A stretch of 31,127 nt of DNA from Apostichopus parvimensis (GCA_000934455.1 KN882805.1:154970-186096), one strand, 5' to 3'. Numbered from the stretch's first letter, positions 1-10,281 are shown. The notes: generated from the letters alone by a model not told the origin. Program-made: numbers and translations.

Positions 1-295
1 TGTTTGAGAGAGCAAATAAGTTATTTGCTAATCTTCATATGACTACATCATTACACATTTTGCAATTTGCTGCCAACTTTGTACATCATCGAGATCACTT
101 TATGAGTTCCCTCCCCCCCCCCACCCTTACTTAGTAAAAATTTAAGAGGATTTGAGTAAGGGAACGTTACAATACTGTGGTGTCTTCATAAAAAGCAGAG
201 GATAATTTATTTAAATCTCCTTTACTGATTCGACACACAAATGAAAATAACATTTTCAAAAATCCCACATTGAATATCTTGGATTCTTTAAGAAT

Positions 296-373
296 TGGGA
301 AGGATTGAAGGGGGAGGGGAAGAGGAGGGAAGGGAAGGGGAGTTGATAGGAGGAGGGGGAGGGATGAAGGGAA
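296..373 (+). repeat. polypurine (G/A) tract
   Basis: About 78 bases almost entirely of G and A, with repeated GGGGAGG/GGGAAGG blocks. The complementary polypyrimidine strand gives a spurious proline/leucine-rich reading frame (167-439, minus strand). Such mirror-like purine tracts can form triplex or quadruplex DNA. No gene is implied. Confidence 0.8.
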
Positions 374-419
374 ATGGTGCAGGTAGACATGAGATTGAAT
401 AACAAAGAGCATGTGTGAT

Positions 420-1930
420 AATTCCATGAAAGCTTTCAATAAACATGAGTTTTATCATGGATACAAGACCAGTGTATCTCAGTAGCTACACAACATGTCA
501 CTATTGTACAAGTGGAAAAAGGTCCCTCGAAGGCCTCCCTTGGAACTAAGCCAGGGTCAATTGGACAAATAGTTCCTTTAGTTTGACCAGGTCAAATGGG
601 CCTAGTTATGGAACTATACAATTAACATCTCACCTTCATGGGCCTCCAACTTGTGCATTAACTTTGTTGCACTGCATTGGAAAACAATTTTATGTTTCTA
701 TTAACATATAGAGTTGTCCAAGTGTCTATCCTTAGAATATATAAGTTTGCATAAATTGCTGCTGCATGTTAAATACCATTGAGCTTTTGAGCTGCAATAA
801 AATGTCCCCCTGTCCATTTCGTTGATCAGTTAAAAATGCCTCTATGATATATTCAAGAATATGAAGCATATGATTTGTAGACTTTACAAAAGTGGATCTT
901 TCAGTTAATTTTGCCAACATATTTTGATATTTCAAACTAGTAACCCATAGCAATGTAGTACACTGACTAGTACTGTTTCATTTATAAAAAAACATAAATA
1001 AAAGTTATGTTTACAGTTTTATGTTTGAAAATTTTATGCATGAAAATATGTTTCAAGGCAATAACAAGACTGACTCTCAAGTTGATCTGAATACTTGCGC
1101 TGCTTAACCTTCTAGAAGCTAGAGGGTAAGTCAAATGTTGCAAATTGAACCAAATTTATCACTGTGACAAAATTGCAAATCAACAATAAATGAACATTTA
1201 TATACATGAGCAGTTTTCAGTTGATGCAATCAACAATATATTTTGTTTAAAATGGCAACAATGAATTTGAAAACTTTATACAAAATTGCGTAAAAGTTAA
1301 CATTTAATAATCCTTTAATGTTTAATACAGCAGGTAGTTGTGGCAGAATAGCAGTTCAATCCTTAGTCATAGCAGAAACAAACCATTGAAACATAGTAAC
1401 ACAATGTCATAATGTTTAATCAGTGATTTCAATAAGTGTTAAATACAAAAGAAATCCCAGTTTGAGTAAAAACTGTCAAAATTTAAACTTTGACTACACA
1501 GTTTAGTAGGTTCATTGCAAAACAACAGACACCACCAAAACATGGAGGAAACAAATATAATCGGGCAAAAAGTTGTTTTTCTGCATAGATCATGCTAAAC
1601 TCCATAATTCTTCCTATGTGCCTCAGAACCTCAGGTTGTAAAACGATCTAGTTAAGCTTTCCGCCCAGGAAGCCAAATGCATAGTTTCATATTTTTCTAC
1701 ATATGATGTATACTGTAATGAGATGTAGCCTTTTGCCAGCTCATAAATTTTGTTTGTTATTTTGAGACATTCTGCTCCTTCTTTCATACAAACTGACAAG
1801 TTCAATTTAGTGAAAGCCTCGCACAGCTGTTGATGGTTTTAATTTAAAGCTGTTTTATGACTGATATTATTTTGTTGTAGTTCAAACTCTATCTCTGTAT
1901 TGCAGCGCAGTGCGAATTTGCAAATTCTCC
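420..1930. other. gene-poor stretch, no gene recognised
   Basis: AT-rich sequence without a recognisable gene. On the minus strand an open frame at 732-953 extends upstream to an acceptor-like T-rich tract ending in AG near 992. A pyrimidine-rich 'CTCTATCTCTGTATTGCAG' lies just before the MITE at 1931. Neither is enough to call an exon. Confidence 0.5.
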
Positions 1931-2305
1931 TTAAAGGGTGTGAAGACTCGCGCAAAAAGAAACGTCTAATGCCGGTAATCTGACCTAGTTTCAAATGAGG
2001 TGTAACAGAAGTGTTAAACACCACCATCCAACGCAGAAAATACACACACACAGCTTGCTACCGTCGGTAATTAGACACTAGTGTATAGTCAGTACACACA
2101 GCTGCGGTCAATACCCACAGCACAGTATACAAACAATACAGCGATGGACATCTCAGGTCCTGCTAAAGATAACAAGGTATCACGTTTCATTACTGTACTG
2201 TCTGCATTTTGTATCGACACAAACAAAACGTCACTTGCAAGCAACGGAAAGTTAACTTTTTCAGGTGGCCGCACGCAATTTGGGGCGAGTCTTCAATGCC
2301 TTTAA
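1931..2305 (+). mobile_element. MITE with TTAA target duplication, copy 1
   Basis: The element lies between two TTAA tetranucleotides (1931-1934 and 2302-2305). The inner termini are AGGGTGTGAAGACTCGC on the left and, reverse-complemented, AGGCATTGAAGACTCGC on the right, so 14 of 17 bases match as terminal inverted repeats. A second, inverted copy with the same ends sits at 25404-25741, and the two interiors align over most of their length. It has no transposase frame and is about 367 bp without the TSD, so it is a non-autonomous element. TTAA duplication points to a piggyBac-type or Sola3-type transposase, but the ends do not begin with the CCC usual for piggyBac. The superfamily is therefore inferred. 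Confidence 0.85.
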
Positions 2306-2619
2306 ACAATCATCTTGTATGGATTAACCAAGCAAGTGATGTTTTGGAGGTAATAACTAGCAAAAGTATATATAGCATCTACATGGTTAAGGAATTTAAT
2401 GATGTGAAATTTCTTTTATAAATAGCAAAACGAGGCAAGAGAGTTGAGGTTTTCTCTCTGGCATCCCTTCGTAATTTAATCTGCGTTTGTGGGAGCTATA
2501 CTCTGAGAACCATGACAATTAATAAAAATCTGGAAAAAAAGAACAAGGTTCTTCCAGTCAATATGAAGATAAAATGACAATGATAGCAGTCGACCAGCAT
2601 AGACTGTATGTGGTAACAG

Positions 2620-3425
2620 GGTCATGGTCCTTTGCATCTTGACAAGTCCATGTGCTACAATGTCTTATACACCTGATGGAAATGTCCTTCTAAAGGCTTG
2701 TACTATAGTGTTTTGTACCATAGCTGGACAGTCTACCTTCTTGACTTAGGCATTATATTTGTCTTGTTCACCAGCTGGACATATCTTTTATGAATCAGGC
2801 ATACATTGTTTCATACCCTGTTAGATAGATCTTCTTGAGTTAGGCATTATATTGTCCTGTTCACCAGCTCGACATATCTTATATGAATCAGGCATACATT
2901 GTTTCATATCCTAGCTAGATAGGTCTTCTTGAGCTTAGGCATTAATGTATTATCTTGTTCACCAGCTGGACATATCTTTTATGAGTCAGGCATCAATTGT
3001 TTCATACCCTAGCTAGATAGGTCTTCTTGAGTTTCTAAAGGCATTATATTTGTCTTGTTCACCAGCTGGACATAGCTTTCATGAATTAGGCATGTACTTA
3101 CTTGTCCAACAGCTTGGACATATATATGTATGTATGTATGTATTTTAGATCCTCCTGCAAGCAGGAACTTGCGAAGAAGCCATCATTGGCTTATCAAGCC
3201 GCAAGCTGACCGAAGTCAGTCTGCTTAGATTCATACTTTAACGTCCATGATTATGAATTGTCAATTGTCAACAACTCTGTAACTGGACATACATTAATCT
3301 TGGAGTGACTAGAACTCGGGACCTTATGATTGGAAGGCACCAGACATATTCTTTTATATTATTGAAAGTCCTGCATGGTCCTTTTAACTTGACAATGTCC
3401 TATACACTTATGGAGTTATCCTTCT
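2620..3425. repeat. satellite-like array with ~95-bp unit
   Basis: About four degenerate copies of a ~95-bp unit start near 2749, 2844, 2938 and 3041. Each contains CTTGTTCACCAGCTGGACAT, then ATGAATCAGGCAT and a GATAGGTCTTCTTGAG motif. Flanking segments at 2620-2690 and 3365-3425 (CATGGTCCTTT...CTTGACAA...TATACAC) also resemble each other, so the array carries a second repeated block. A SINE has inserted into the array at 3124-3342. Confidence 0.85.
3117..3349 (-). mobile_element. tRNA-related SINE, copy 1, with 7-bp TSD
   Basis: A ~219-bp element flanked by GACATAT at 3117-3123 and 3343-3349. Read on the minus strand it starts with a tRNA 3'-half-like segment. The decayed B box is AGTTCTAGTCA, opposite 3306-3316. 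A body follows that includes the quasi-palindrome TCCTGCTTGCAGGA, and the element ends in a (TACA)n microsatellite tail (plus strand 3127-3142). The whole body is shared with 7919-8134. It lacks an A box, so it is a 5'-shortened or half-tRNA SINE. The target is the ~95-bp array unit (GGACATATCTTTTATG), which explains the interrupted repeat. Confidence 0.7.
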
Positions 3426-3943
3426 TAGATGTCAAAACACACCCATGCATAGGTTAAGTACAGAGTCTACTGATTCCTAGTATTGATTTATGATCGACCT
3501 GTCTATCTTATCTAAGGCAACTTGAGTGCATCTTTTAAGTTTAAATAAATTTAAACATTCATTTATCATGATTTTAATAAATCTTCCCTCGCTGCCGATA
3601 CTCAAAAAGTTACATTTCGCCACAGACTTAAAGTGGTTTTGCCCTAATGAAATGTTCCACTTATCAACGGTCCATGATAGAATATATTCCATTTTCTCTT
3701 TCGTTTTGAAGACCGCGGACATAAATCACATCTTAACTTCCTGTCACCTTCAATAAATATCCTTCATGTGTTCCAGTATAAAGTGTATGTAAAAAATCTT
3801 GAAATTAAAACTGAGAACTTTCCCCAGCAGTTGTGTGATAATACTATTCCTATCCAGAAATTGAAACTCAAATGGTTGTTACAGTTGATCCCAAATTCAA
3901 AAAAGACACAGTAAATTGCAAAAAGGTGGTCTTCTCTTTTGAT

Positions 3944-4171
3944 GAAGTCATCAATGTTTAACCTTTTTATCAATGCTATAATGGGGTGGTTTAATTTAAT
4001 AGGGTCTCAGTGTTTATCAAGATTATAAATATTTACCAACTTTTTGATCAAGTTATAGAAGTCATCAATGTTTAACCTTTTTATAAATGCTATTATGGGG
4101 TGGATTAATTTAATAGGGTCTCAGTGTTTATCAAGATTATAAATATTTACCAACTTTTTGATCAAGTTATA
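3944..4171. repeat. 114-bp direct tandem duplication
   Basis: GAAGTCATCAATGTTTAACC begins at 3944 and again at 4058. The two 114-bp units, ending in TTTTTGATCAAGTTATAGA, are nearly identical. The low divergence marks a recent tandem duplication. No coding content is seen. Confidence 0.95.
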
Positions 4172-4290
4172 GAGCAATGTCAGTAGTTTCTAAGATACTC
4201 GGTTCAGTACAGTAGCAGTGTTGGAGGTAAATATTTATAGGTACCCTTGCACTCTTATTCTGTTTAGTGCAACATGGATCAGTGGTATAC

Positions 4291-4716
4291 TAATCATAAT
4301 AAATAACATTTATATAGCGCTTAATGCAGCGTTTCAAAGCGCTTTACAAAGTAGGAAAGAGACAAAAGAAACCAAGGAAAAAAAGAAACTAGGAATCAAA
4401 CAGAAATGTTTTAAGTTGTCTCTTAAAAATACAAAGGTAGGGAGAGTCACGAACGTGAAATGGGAGTTTGTTCCAAAGAGAAGGCGCAGCGACAGAAAAG
4501 GCACGATCGCAATAACGAGTGAGGGTACGTGGACCAGGAGTTAATTGCAAATGCGCATGATTGGAAGAGCGAAGTGTAACTACTGTTGTTGACCGACGCA
4601 AAGGATTAAGAAGGTCAGTGATATATTGAGGGGCAAGCCCGTTAATTGCTTTGTAGGTGTGAAGTAGCAATGTTAAGTCTATAGAACATGTGACCAATCA
4701 AAGCATCAGTCTATTC
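4291..4716 (-). mobile_element. 5'-truncated CR1/L2-like LINE: 3' end of the reverse transcriptase ORF plus 3' UTR
   Basis: The minus-strand frame from 4697 to 4389 encodes a tail typical of CR1/L2/Jockey-type non-LTR retrotransposon ORF2, C-terminal to the RT core. It shows LLLHTYKAINGLAPQYI, then DRAFSVAAPSLWNKLP, then FKRQLKTFLF before the stop. Just upstream in the same frame a TGA stands where related elements usually have the Trp of an 'LHWLPV' motif, and a codon seems to be missing. The copy is therefore dead and truncated near 4716. Beyond the stop, the minus strand reads through TTTGTAAAGCGCTTTG and GCGCTATATAAATG into an AT-rich TTATTATG-type tail near 4291. That is a familiar LINE 3' end in aquatic animal genomes. 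The plus-strand frame at 4218-4544 is a shadow. Confidence 0.85.
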
Positions 4717-4719
4717 ATT

Positions 4720-5665
4720 AAACCAATCCATTATTATTATAATTCAACACACACATATATGCCTCAGTATTGAGCAAACCTACCTCATTGAGCTTACTGT
4801 ACAGCTTTAAATTATCAATTTCTGCAAATGAACAGAAATTGTAAACAGAGACGAACATGACAAATAAGTTTTTGATGGCTGTATCCTTGCAAGCTGGGTG
4901 GAGGAACATAACTATATACTTGTGATTGCTTGCAAAAATGTGCTGTGATTGTTAAGGGTTAGAGCAGTAAAAAAAGGGGAGGACCAGACCAAAATGTTAG
5001 CAACTTATAAAGCAGAGGAGTTAGATTAACTTCCTGTCTGGGTGGGCAGCAAAGTTTGATAAATGCAAACTTGAGAATAAGTAGAACTGACAAATTCAAC
5101 ATTCATTGGTCTTGCAACAGCTCATGGCACTATAAAGGAGAAGCGAACAAAATTGTTGGGTTTATCTTTTTGTCAATTCTAACATTTATTATACTGGCAG
5201 ATGTAATTTACTTAAATACTGAATTGGCCTATCATAACTTAAATCTGAGAGGGATAGCCAGTAAAGAAATTTAAAATGTTAATTTCTCGAGAAAAAAAGT
5301 GATATTTAAACAACTCCTTTTTAAAGGCAATTTTATATAGGCCTAAACATCTAGTAGTTTCTTTAATAGTTGCAAGCACATAGTATTGAGTAATATAATG
5401 TATGGCAATAAGACACTCTTATAAGGTCCCATCTGAAACAAAAGTAATTTAAAATGGCTTTTAATACGTTACGTAGTGTTATATTACTGCCGCAGAAGGA
5501 CATATCTCAAAGCATTTTTAACTGTTTCATCAAACCTACTTTGTATAGAGGAGGTTCTTCTAACTGCATCTTGCCAAGTATAGTCAACAAGGCTAACATT
5601 CCCAAAAATTATATTAAAACTTTTTCATCATCATCTTGAAATTTAAGGTTATTAAATATGTATTG
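4720..5665. other. no gene recognised
   Basis: AT-rich sequence with short open frames on both strands, for example 5056-5274 plus (one hydrophobic run) and 5454-5639 plus (61 codons, Ser-rich end). None has a recognisable domain, convincing splice sites or a poly(A) context. I would not annotate them. Confidence 0.4.
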
Positions 5666-5671
5666 GAATGA

Positions 5672-5897
5672 GGTACACGGGGGACAAATTATGAGAGACT
5701 AGTAGAGATCATGGAGGATGATAAGCATCAGTTAGTGACATTGAGGGCTGGTAACACTGACAGACTCTCCACTTACTCGGGACCTCTTGTGAGGCCAGGA
5801 AGGGGTACGACCAAAGAAGAACGGAAAAAAACGTGCACCGACTAAAAAACACAGTTTCACACCTAGATATGTGGTTGGGAAATTACTGGGAAAGTAA
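5672..5897 (+). pseudogene. possible decayed coding fragment with a frameshift at an A7 run
   Basis: A frame open from 5672 contains MEDDKHQLVTLRAG at 5711 and SGPLVRPGRGTTKEER, then runs into a homopolymer of seven A residues (5825-5831) and soon stops at 5843-5845. The +1 frame immediately after the A run continues with a basic segment (RAPTKKHSFTPRYVVGKLLG) to a stop at 5895-5897. The composition is protein-like on both sides of the A run. This suggests a single-base insertion in an old coding segment or a sequencing error. I recognise no family. Chance is not excluded. Confidence 0.25.
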
Positions 5898-5968
5898 TTG
5901 AAGTTTTTGAACAAACGCATGACCAATGAATACTGAAGTGTGGTGTGACACCTTTACATGGTTTGGCA

Positions 5969-6335
5969 TACTGCATCATAGGCGTTAGGAGCCCAATTTG
6001 TTTTGTGGGGGGCTGTAACGACTTGCTCGAAAAATATAACCCAAATATTTCGTGTTCAACGTGTTAATGTGCATATCATATAGGCATGCATCGGTTATTA
6101 CATCACATGCCAATAACATACCATCATTTGTGCAGTGTTATTACCCTTCCATATTGGTTATAATTATTGGGGAAGTCGTTACAACAATAATGATCATATT
6201 AATATCAGTTTAACCATTGAAAAACACATTGCAAATTATTTTTCTTTCAGTAGGTGCCCGAAAAATTCTCAGCATATTGCCCGAAATTTCCCCCCCCAAG
6301 TCCCCCACCCCGCCTCCTACGCCTATGTACTGCAT
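5969..6335 (+). mobile_element. hAT-like MITE with perfect 8-bp TSD (TACTGCAT)
   Basis: TACTGCAT flanks the element at 5969-5976 and 6328-6335. The element (5977-6327, 351 bp) begins CATAGGCGTTAGGAG. Its end, reverse-complemented, reads CATAGGCGTAGGAGG, so the terminal inverted repeats match except for a 1-bp indel. The subterminal regions are G-rich on the left (GTGGGGGGCTG) and C-rich on the right (TTTCCCCCCCC). There is no transposase. The 8-bp duplication and CA...TG termini fit the hAT superfamily. The reading frame at 6135-6383 and an acceptor-like TTTTTCTTTCAG inside it belong to the element. Confidence 0.9.
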
Positions 6336-6738
6336 ATATGTAAAGGAAGGTTCTTTTTGAATATATCTAGCTGGATTAATTAGCCACACTTAAGACTTGG
6401 AAAGCTGACAAGTTTCACATGCAAACACCTTTTTAAGTGAGATTTTAATTCATTACATTAGAGACCTCCCACTACTTTATCTTTAAAAGGAGGGTAGGGC
6501 ATATTGCCAAAACCTATTAACAAAACCTAGATTATATGAACTATAGTTTCATTCTGTTCGACCTCAAATGTCAAGTGTGTTTTTGTCACTGGTTATTTGA
6601 TGGGAACATTTCATGAACTGTCAAAAATATTGTAAAATTAAAAAGAAAATAAAGAAAACTCCAAGATTGGTAGTAATTTATCTCTTTCTTAAACGCTAGT
6701 TATTCACATCCTATCATGATTGACAGAGCTTCAAATAC
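6336..6738. other. no gene recognised
   Basis: AT-rich sequence between two transposon-like elements. No open frame, structured repeat or regulatory motif stands out. Confidence 0.5.
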
Positions 6739-7269
6739 GAGCTGGCCAATATCCGATATTATAATCCTGATATTGGTCCGATATCGATAACTATAGATTT
6801 AAACAGCCATAGTGAAACTCTCATTTGTGGAAGCCTGTTAGTAAATTAGTAAGTAAAATATGGATTCTTGCCAAGAATATTTGAAAGGGCAAAACAGGTG
6901 TCAACAGGTAAGTTCGGTTTAATTACGTTGTGTTCGCTTAAGTATCTGTAGACCTAATACAGCGGCCAGACTGGTGAAAGTGCTATGTACGTAACATTAT
7001 GTGCCCTGACTAATGATCTGCTTACAGATTGTTATCGGAAAATATTTTTCAGAACTTGCGTCTTGTTTCTTTGACCAGCTGATCGGCATATTGACCACTG
7101 GCTATTAATCGCCATCAAAACTGAGGGTAAAGAAATGGGTTGCTTAGGACAGATTAAACCATCGCAAGTAACAAGAGGTGACTTTGTTGTGAATAAGAAA
7201 TGTTCAATATTGGTTTGCCGTTATCGGCAATGAGGCTACATTTTACCAATACCGATATTGTACAGCAGA
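6739..7269. mobile_element. probable non-autonomous DNA transposon with imperfect terminal inverted repeats
   Basis: The left end reads GAGCTGGCCAATATCCGAT. The right end near 7269, reverse-complemented, reads CTGCTGTACAATATCGGTA. The shared core is GCTG..CAATATC.G. Both ends are rich in CGATAT/ACCGATATTGG motifs (GGTCCGATATCGATA on the left, GCCGTTATCGGCAATG on the right), as in transposons with repeated subterminal sites. I could not find a convincing target duplication, so the exact limits and superfamily are uncertain. Confidence 0.4.
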
Positions 7270-7918
7270 TGGTTACTAAGGCGTGTAGTCTCAGATTGTT
7301 TGGCTATATACAGGAATTCTTGGTCCATATGGTGCAGCTAACTCATGTTAGTGTACGTAATACTATTATAAAGTGCGCTACAATCTCCACTGTGTATACA
7401 TGCAGATGCTCAAGTCTGTGAAACAAGAACGCTCCCTTTTAATCCACTCAATGCTAAGAAGACCGCCAATACTATTGCTAATTATGCCAAAATGTTTTCA
7501 TCATATTAAATTCTCATCAAAACAGCAGGATATGCTATTTTCTGATAAATAATTAATACCGGTAAACTGGATCGTCCAATACACCCATCTAAAACCAGAA
7601 CTCACGAACAAGAAAATAATCGCTGTTGACCTTTCATTGAACTAATTTCAATCTATGATGTTTACATTCCGGGCAATGAAGTGTATTGTGCACCAACAAC
7701 TAACATACTGTTGAATCTACAGATGAATTTCAAACAATTTCCTCACACTTTAGTCTGTTTCTATTTGTGTCATCAGTTATACATCACGATCCGAATCAGA
7801 AGGAGATCGAGGATAAAAGGGAAGGAGTTAGTTAGATGCAATGGAGATCTGGGCAGTATGTTCATGAGGAAGGGTAGTTTATCACCACAGTGTGAAATTA
7901 CAAACATAGTCACTATAT

Positions 7919-8134
7919 GAATGTATGTGTGTTTGCATGTATATTAGATCCTCCTGCAAGCAGGAACTCGCGAAGAAGCCTCATTGGCTTATCAAAGCCG
8001 AAGTCAGTCTCTTACATTCATATTTAACGTCCATGAATATGAATTGTTACTTGTCAACAACTCTGTAACTGGACGACATACATTAATCTGGGAGTGACTC
8101 GAACCGGGGACCTTATGATTGAAAGGCACCGGCG
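7919..8134 (-). mobile_element. tRNA-related SINE, copy 2
   Basis: It shares the whole body of the element at 3124-3342, including CTCCTGCAAGCAGGAACT, TTAACGTCCATGA, TGTCAACAACTCTGTAACTGGA and GGGAC/GGGGACCTTATGATTG. On the minus strand the B box is intact as GGTTCGAGTCA (opposite 8095-8105), preceded by a CCCC stem, which looks like a TPsiC arm. The minus-strand 3' end is a degenerate CATACA-rich tail. It begins at the same tRNA position as copy 1 (CGCCGGTGCC), so the missing A box appears to be a feature of the family. No clear TSD is seen. Confidence 0.7.
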
Positions 8135-8730
8135 TATGTAGAGAACATGTTCATTGTCACACAATAATAGCAGAATCAAACCTCACTTAGATGGAACTAG
8201 TCTTTATTGTCACTTCCTGACCCGAAAGCGGCAGTCTGTTATCGGTGTCAGGGAAACTGGTTTAATATGCAAAGAACTACTTTGAAACAGTGGGAACTAT
8301 CATTTTACTTTTCATTTCCTTTGTTCCAGAAGGGTGCATGGTAAAGTTATATCAAGCATTACTGCCACATCATAGTACTACTGGTTTCTGTCTTAAATAT
8401 TGACATTTCTGAAAATGCGAACTTACTCACAAACAGTGGAAAATAATAGTTATTGATATATATACTGCCATAAAGTCAGCATGTTAAAATCAATTAAGGA
8501 GAAAACAGATTACAGGAGCCAGAGCTAAAAACACACCAGGGGTGTAAGGGAAATATTTAATCCCTCCCCAGTAAAATAAAATTAACGAGAACATAACTTT
8601 TTGTCCTGGAAAAATGCTTGTACAAGAAGAAGAACATAAATCCCAATGTGCTGCATCTGCCTGGTTTCTCTTTCCCTGGACCCTCGCTAGGGTTGTGAGT
8701 ACTTTGGTAACCCTGTAGACCTTAGTGAAT
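8135..8730. other. no gene recognised
   Basis: The segment has an acceptor-like TTTTCATTTCCTTTGTTCCAG ending at 8329 on the plus strand and an 82-codon minus-strand frame at 8490-8738 with two hydrophobic stretches. Nothing links them to a gene. Confidence 0.4.
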
Positions 8731-8739
8731 AACCCCAAT

Positions 8740-8776
8740 CTAACCCTAATCTAACCCTAATCTAACCCTAATCTAC
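8740..8776 (-). repeat. telomere-like 11-bp tandem repeat
   Basis: Three exact copies of CTAACCCTAAT (8740-8772) lie between degenerate flanking copies. The reverse strand reads ATTAGGGTTAG. It contains the animal telomere hexamer TTAGGG, but the 11-bp period is not that of true telomeric DNA. It may be a decayed interstitial telomeric tract or a chance minisatellite. Confidence 0.7.
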
Positions 8777-8906
8777 CCTCCATCAGAAATACCCACCTTC
8801 ACTTCAAACAGTCATTCACAAGTACAGTACTAGTTATTCACACACAATAAAACCTTTACACTCTTTTCAGCCTCCAGTGTTGTAGAACAGACATTTATAA
8901 TCCTTT

Positions 8907-8935
8907 TCATTGTAAAAGATTTGTCTCTCCCATCT
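8907..8935 (-). CDS. candidate terminal coding exon of an unidentified minus-strand gene
   Basis: A strong 3' splice-site-like tract on the minus strand (CTTTATTTATCTGCTGCTG...TTAG) ends at 8936. If the exon at 9375-9518 is spliced to it, the phase fits and the frame closes after eight codons at TGA (8909-8907). On the plus strand an equally good acceptor (ACACTCTTTTCAG) lies just to the left, so strand choice is not settled. No protein family is recognised. Confidence 0.2.
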
Positions 8936-9374
8936 CTAACATACAACAGCAGCAGATAAATAAAGTCAGAGAGCATTGACCACTCCATCTGACTTCCCAA
9001 ATTGTTGGTCCATTTATTGTTTGCCTTTTGTTATATTATATCAAAAGATGAAATCTCAGTGTATTAAAGTACAGAATGCACCGACTTATCTGATAGACAA
9101 TTGTTTGCAATTTGTGTAATGCACCTAGTATGTTATACTTACAAGAAACTTTCTCCTAACTCTCGATTATTAACAACTTTAATAGTACACCGCTTTGCAC
9201 CCACATCATGTCTAATTCTCACTCCAACCATCATATACGATTCTATTCATATACAATTCATAAAAACATTCCAGTCACATTCAAAAATTTCTTTAATTTT
9301 TCACTAGATTCATAATTATATCTACAACATTTTTACAGCAAAGCTGTCTGTTCAAGAGTACAAGTGGCACTTAC

Positions 9375-9518
9375 CTTCAGAGGTGGATAAAAAATTCCAT
9401 TGATTCCCGGTTCCGTATAAAGTCTTCGTAGTTTTACAACCGTATATTATTCCAATCTGCCTTTTTTTCTCAGAGACGGCAATAGTTCCTACTCCTCCAA
9501 ACTCCAGCGCCGGGAGAA
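9375..9518 (-). CDS. candidate internal coding exon, 144 bp, unidentified protein
   Basis: Read on the minus strand, CTAATTCATTCCCCCTCTCT plus CGAAACAG forms a branch-point, polypyrimidine and AG acceptor ending at 9519. The exon ends GAAG followed by GTAAGTG, a near-consensus donor at 9374-9369. The length is 144 bp, divisible by three. Only one frame is open throughout; it begins LPALEFGGVGTIAVSEKKR and later has GIIYGCKTTKTLYG. The segment is richer in CG than its surroundings. I recognise no domain. The opposite strand also has an excellent acceptor (CTGCCTTTTTTTCTCAG, exon from 9474) and a GTAAGT donor after 9545. One of the two strands is therefore likely misleading. Confidence 0.35.
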
Positions 9519-9545
9519 CTGTTTCGAGAGAGGGGGAATGAATTA

Positions 9546-10281
9546 GTAAGTAATGTGATCCTTTCTAATGATCTACCGCTTAATAAGAAATGCTGAATTC
9601 CTATTTCAGAAATAGTCGAGCAAATCTACCGTGAAGATTCCAAACTCAAGTAGCTGTAATTAAGTCCTCCACGGCCAATTTGAATCCGCCGAGAAGCTCA
9701 CTGAGGAAAAGGTGCACGACCGTGCCTGAATGAAGCATCTGGCCAATCAACTTATATATTGTGCGACCACTTGCCATTGCATCATATATCCAAATGCGGA
9801 GTCGAGGTTTGGCAGAGCGGACAGACGGACAGAATGACGGAGGGATGAGTGAGAGACTCGAAGGAAAGTTTGCAAATATGTCGAGAAGAATGATTGTGAT
9901 GAGGGAAGGAGGCAGTGAATGATTGTTATAGCAATGATTATCAGACTAGAGATAAGAATGATTCAAATTTATCCAGACTTTACTGGGCAAATATGAAGAA
10001 GAAGAATTATATCTTAGTTTCGTGATACTGCTTACAGAGATGTGCGGAGAGATACAGGGCGGATAGATGATCGATTTTTGTGGTGCATGAGTAAACTTGT
10101 AGTATGGACCAAAAAGTAGAAGACATTTTCTTGTGAATGCCAGATCACTATTCAATTATGTGAGGACCACTCTTCAAAGATGACACTTGAGGAAGACTTT
10201 AATCAAAACTTAGCATCAGTGGAGTACATCTTCAAAGCAGCATCTTGTTGTGTTTCATTTACAATGTATAGACTTCCTGTA
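9546..10281. other. no gene recognised
   Basis: Contains CpG-containing stretches (9660-9850), a GGACAGACGGACAGAATGACGG segment and a 69-codon minus-strand frame (9946-10155) without recognisable features. It could be a promoter-proximal or UTR region of a gene around 9.4 kb, but nothing shows this directly. Confidence 0.3.

Noticed and set aside
167..439. 90-codon minus-strand open frame
   Set aside because: Its core is the translation of the polypurine tract (Pro/Leu low complexity), with no domain or splice support.
3477..3756. Overlapping 76-81-codon frames on both strands
   Set aside because: Both strands are open, neither is recognisable, and there is no poly(A) or splice context. Likely chance.
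4218..4544. 108-codon plus-strand frame
   Set aside because: It lies antisense to the LINE reverse transcriptase tail and its 3' UTR, whose protein motifs are clear on the minus strand.
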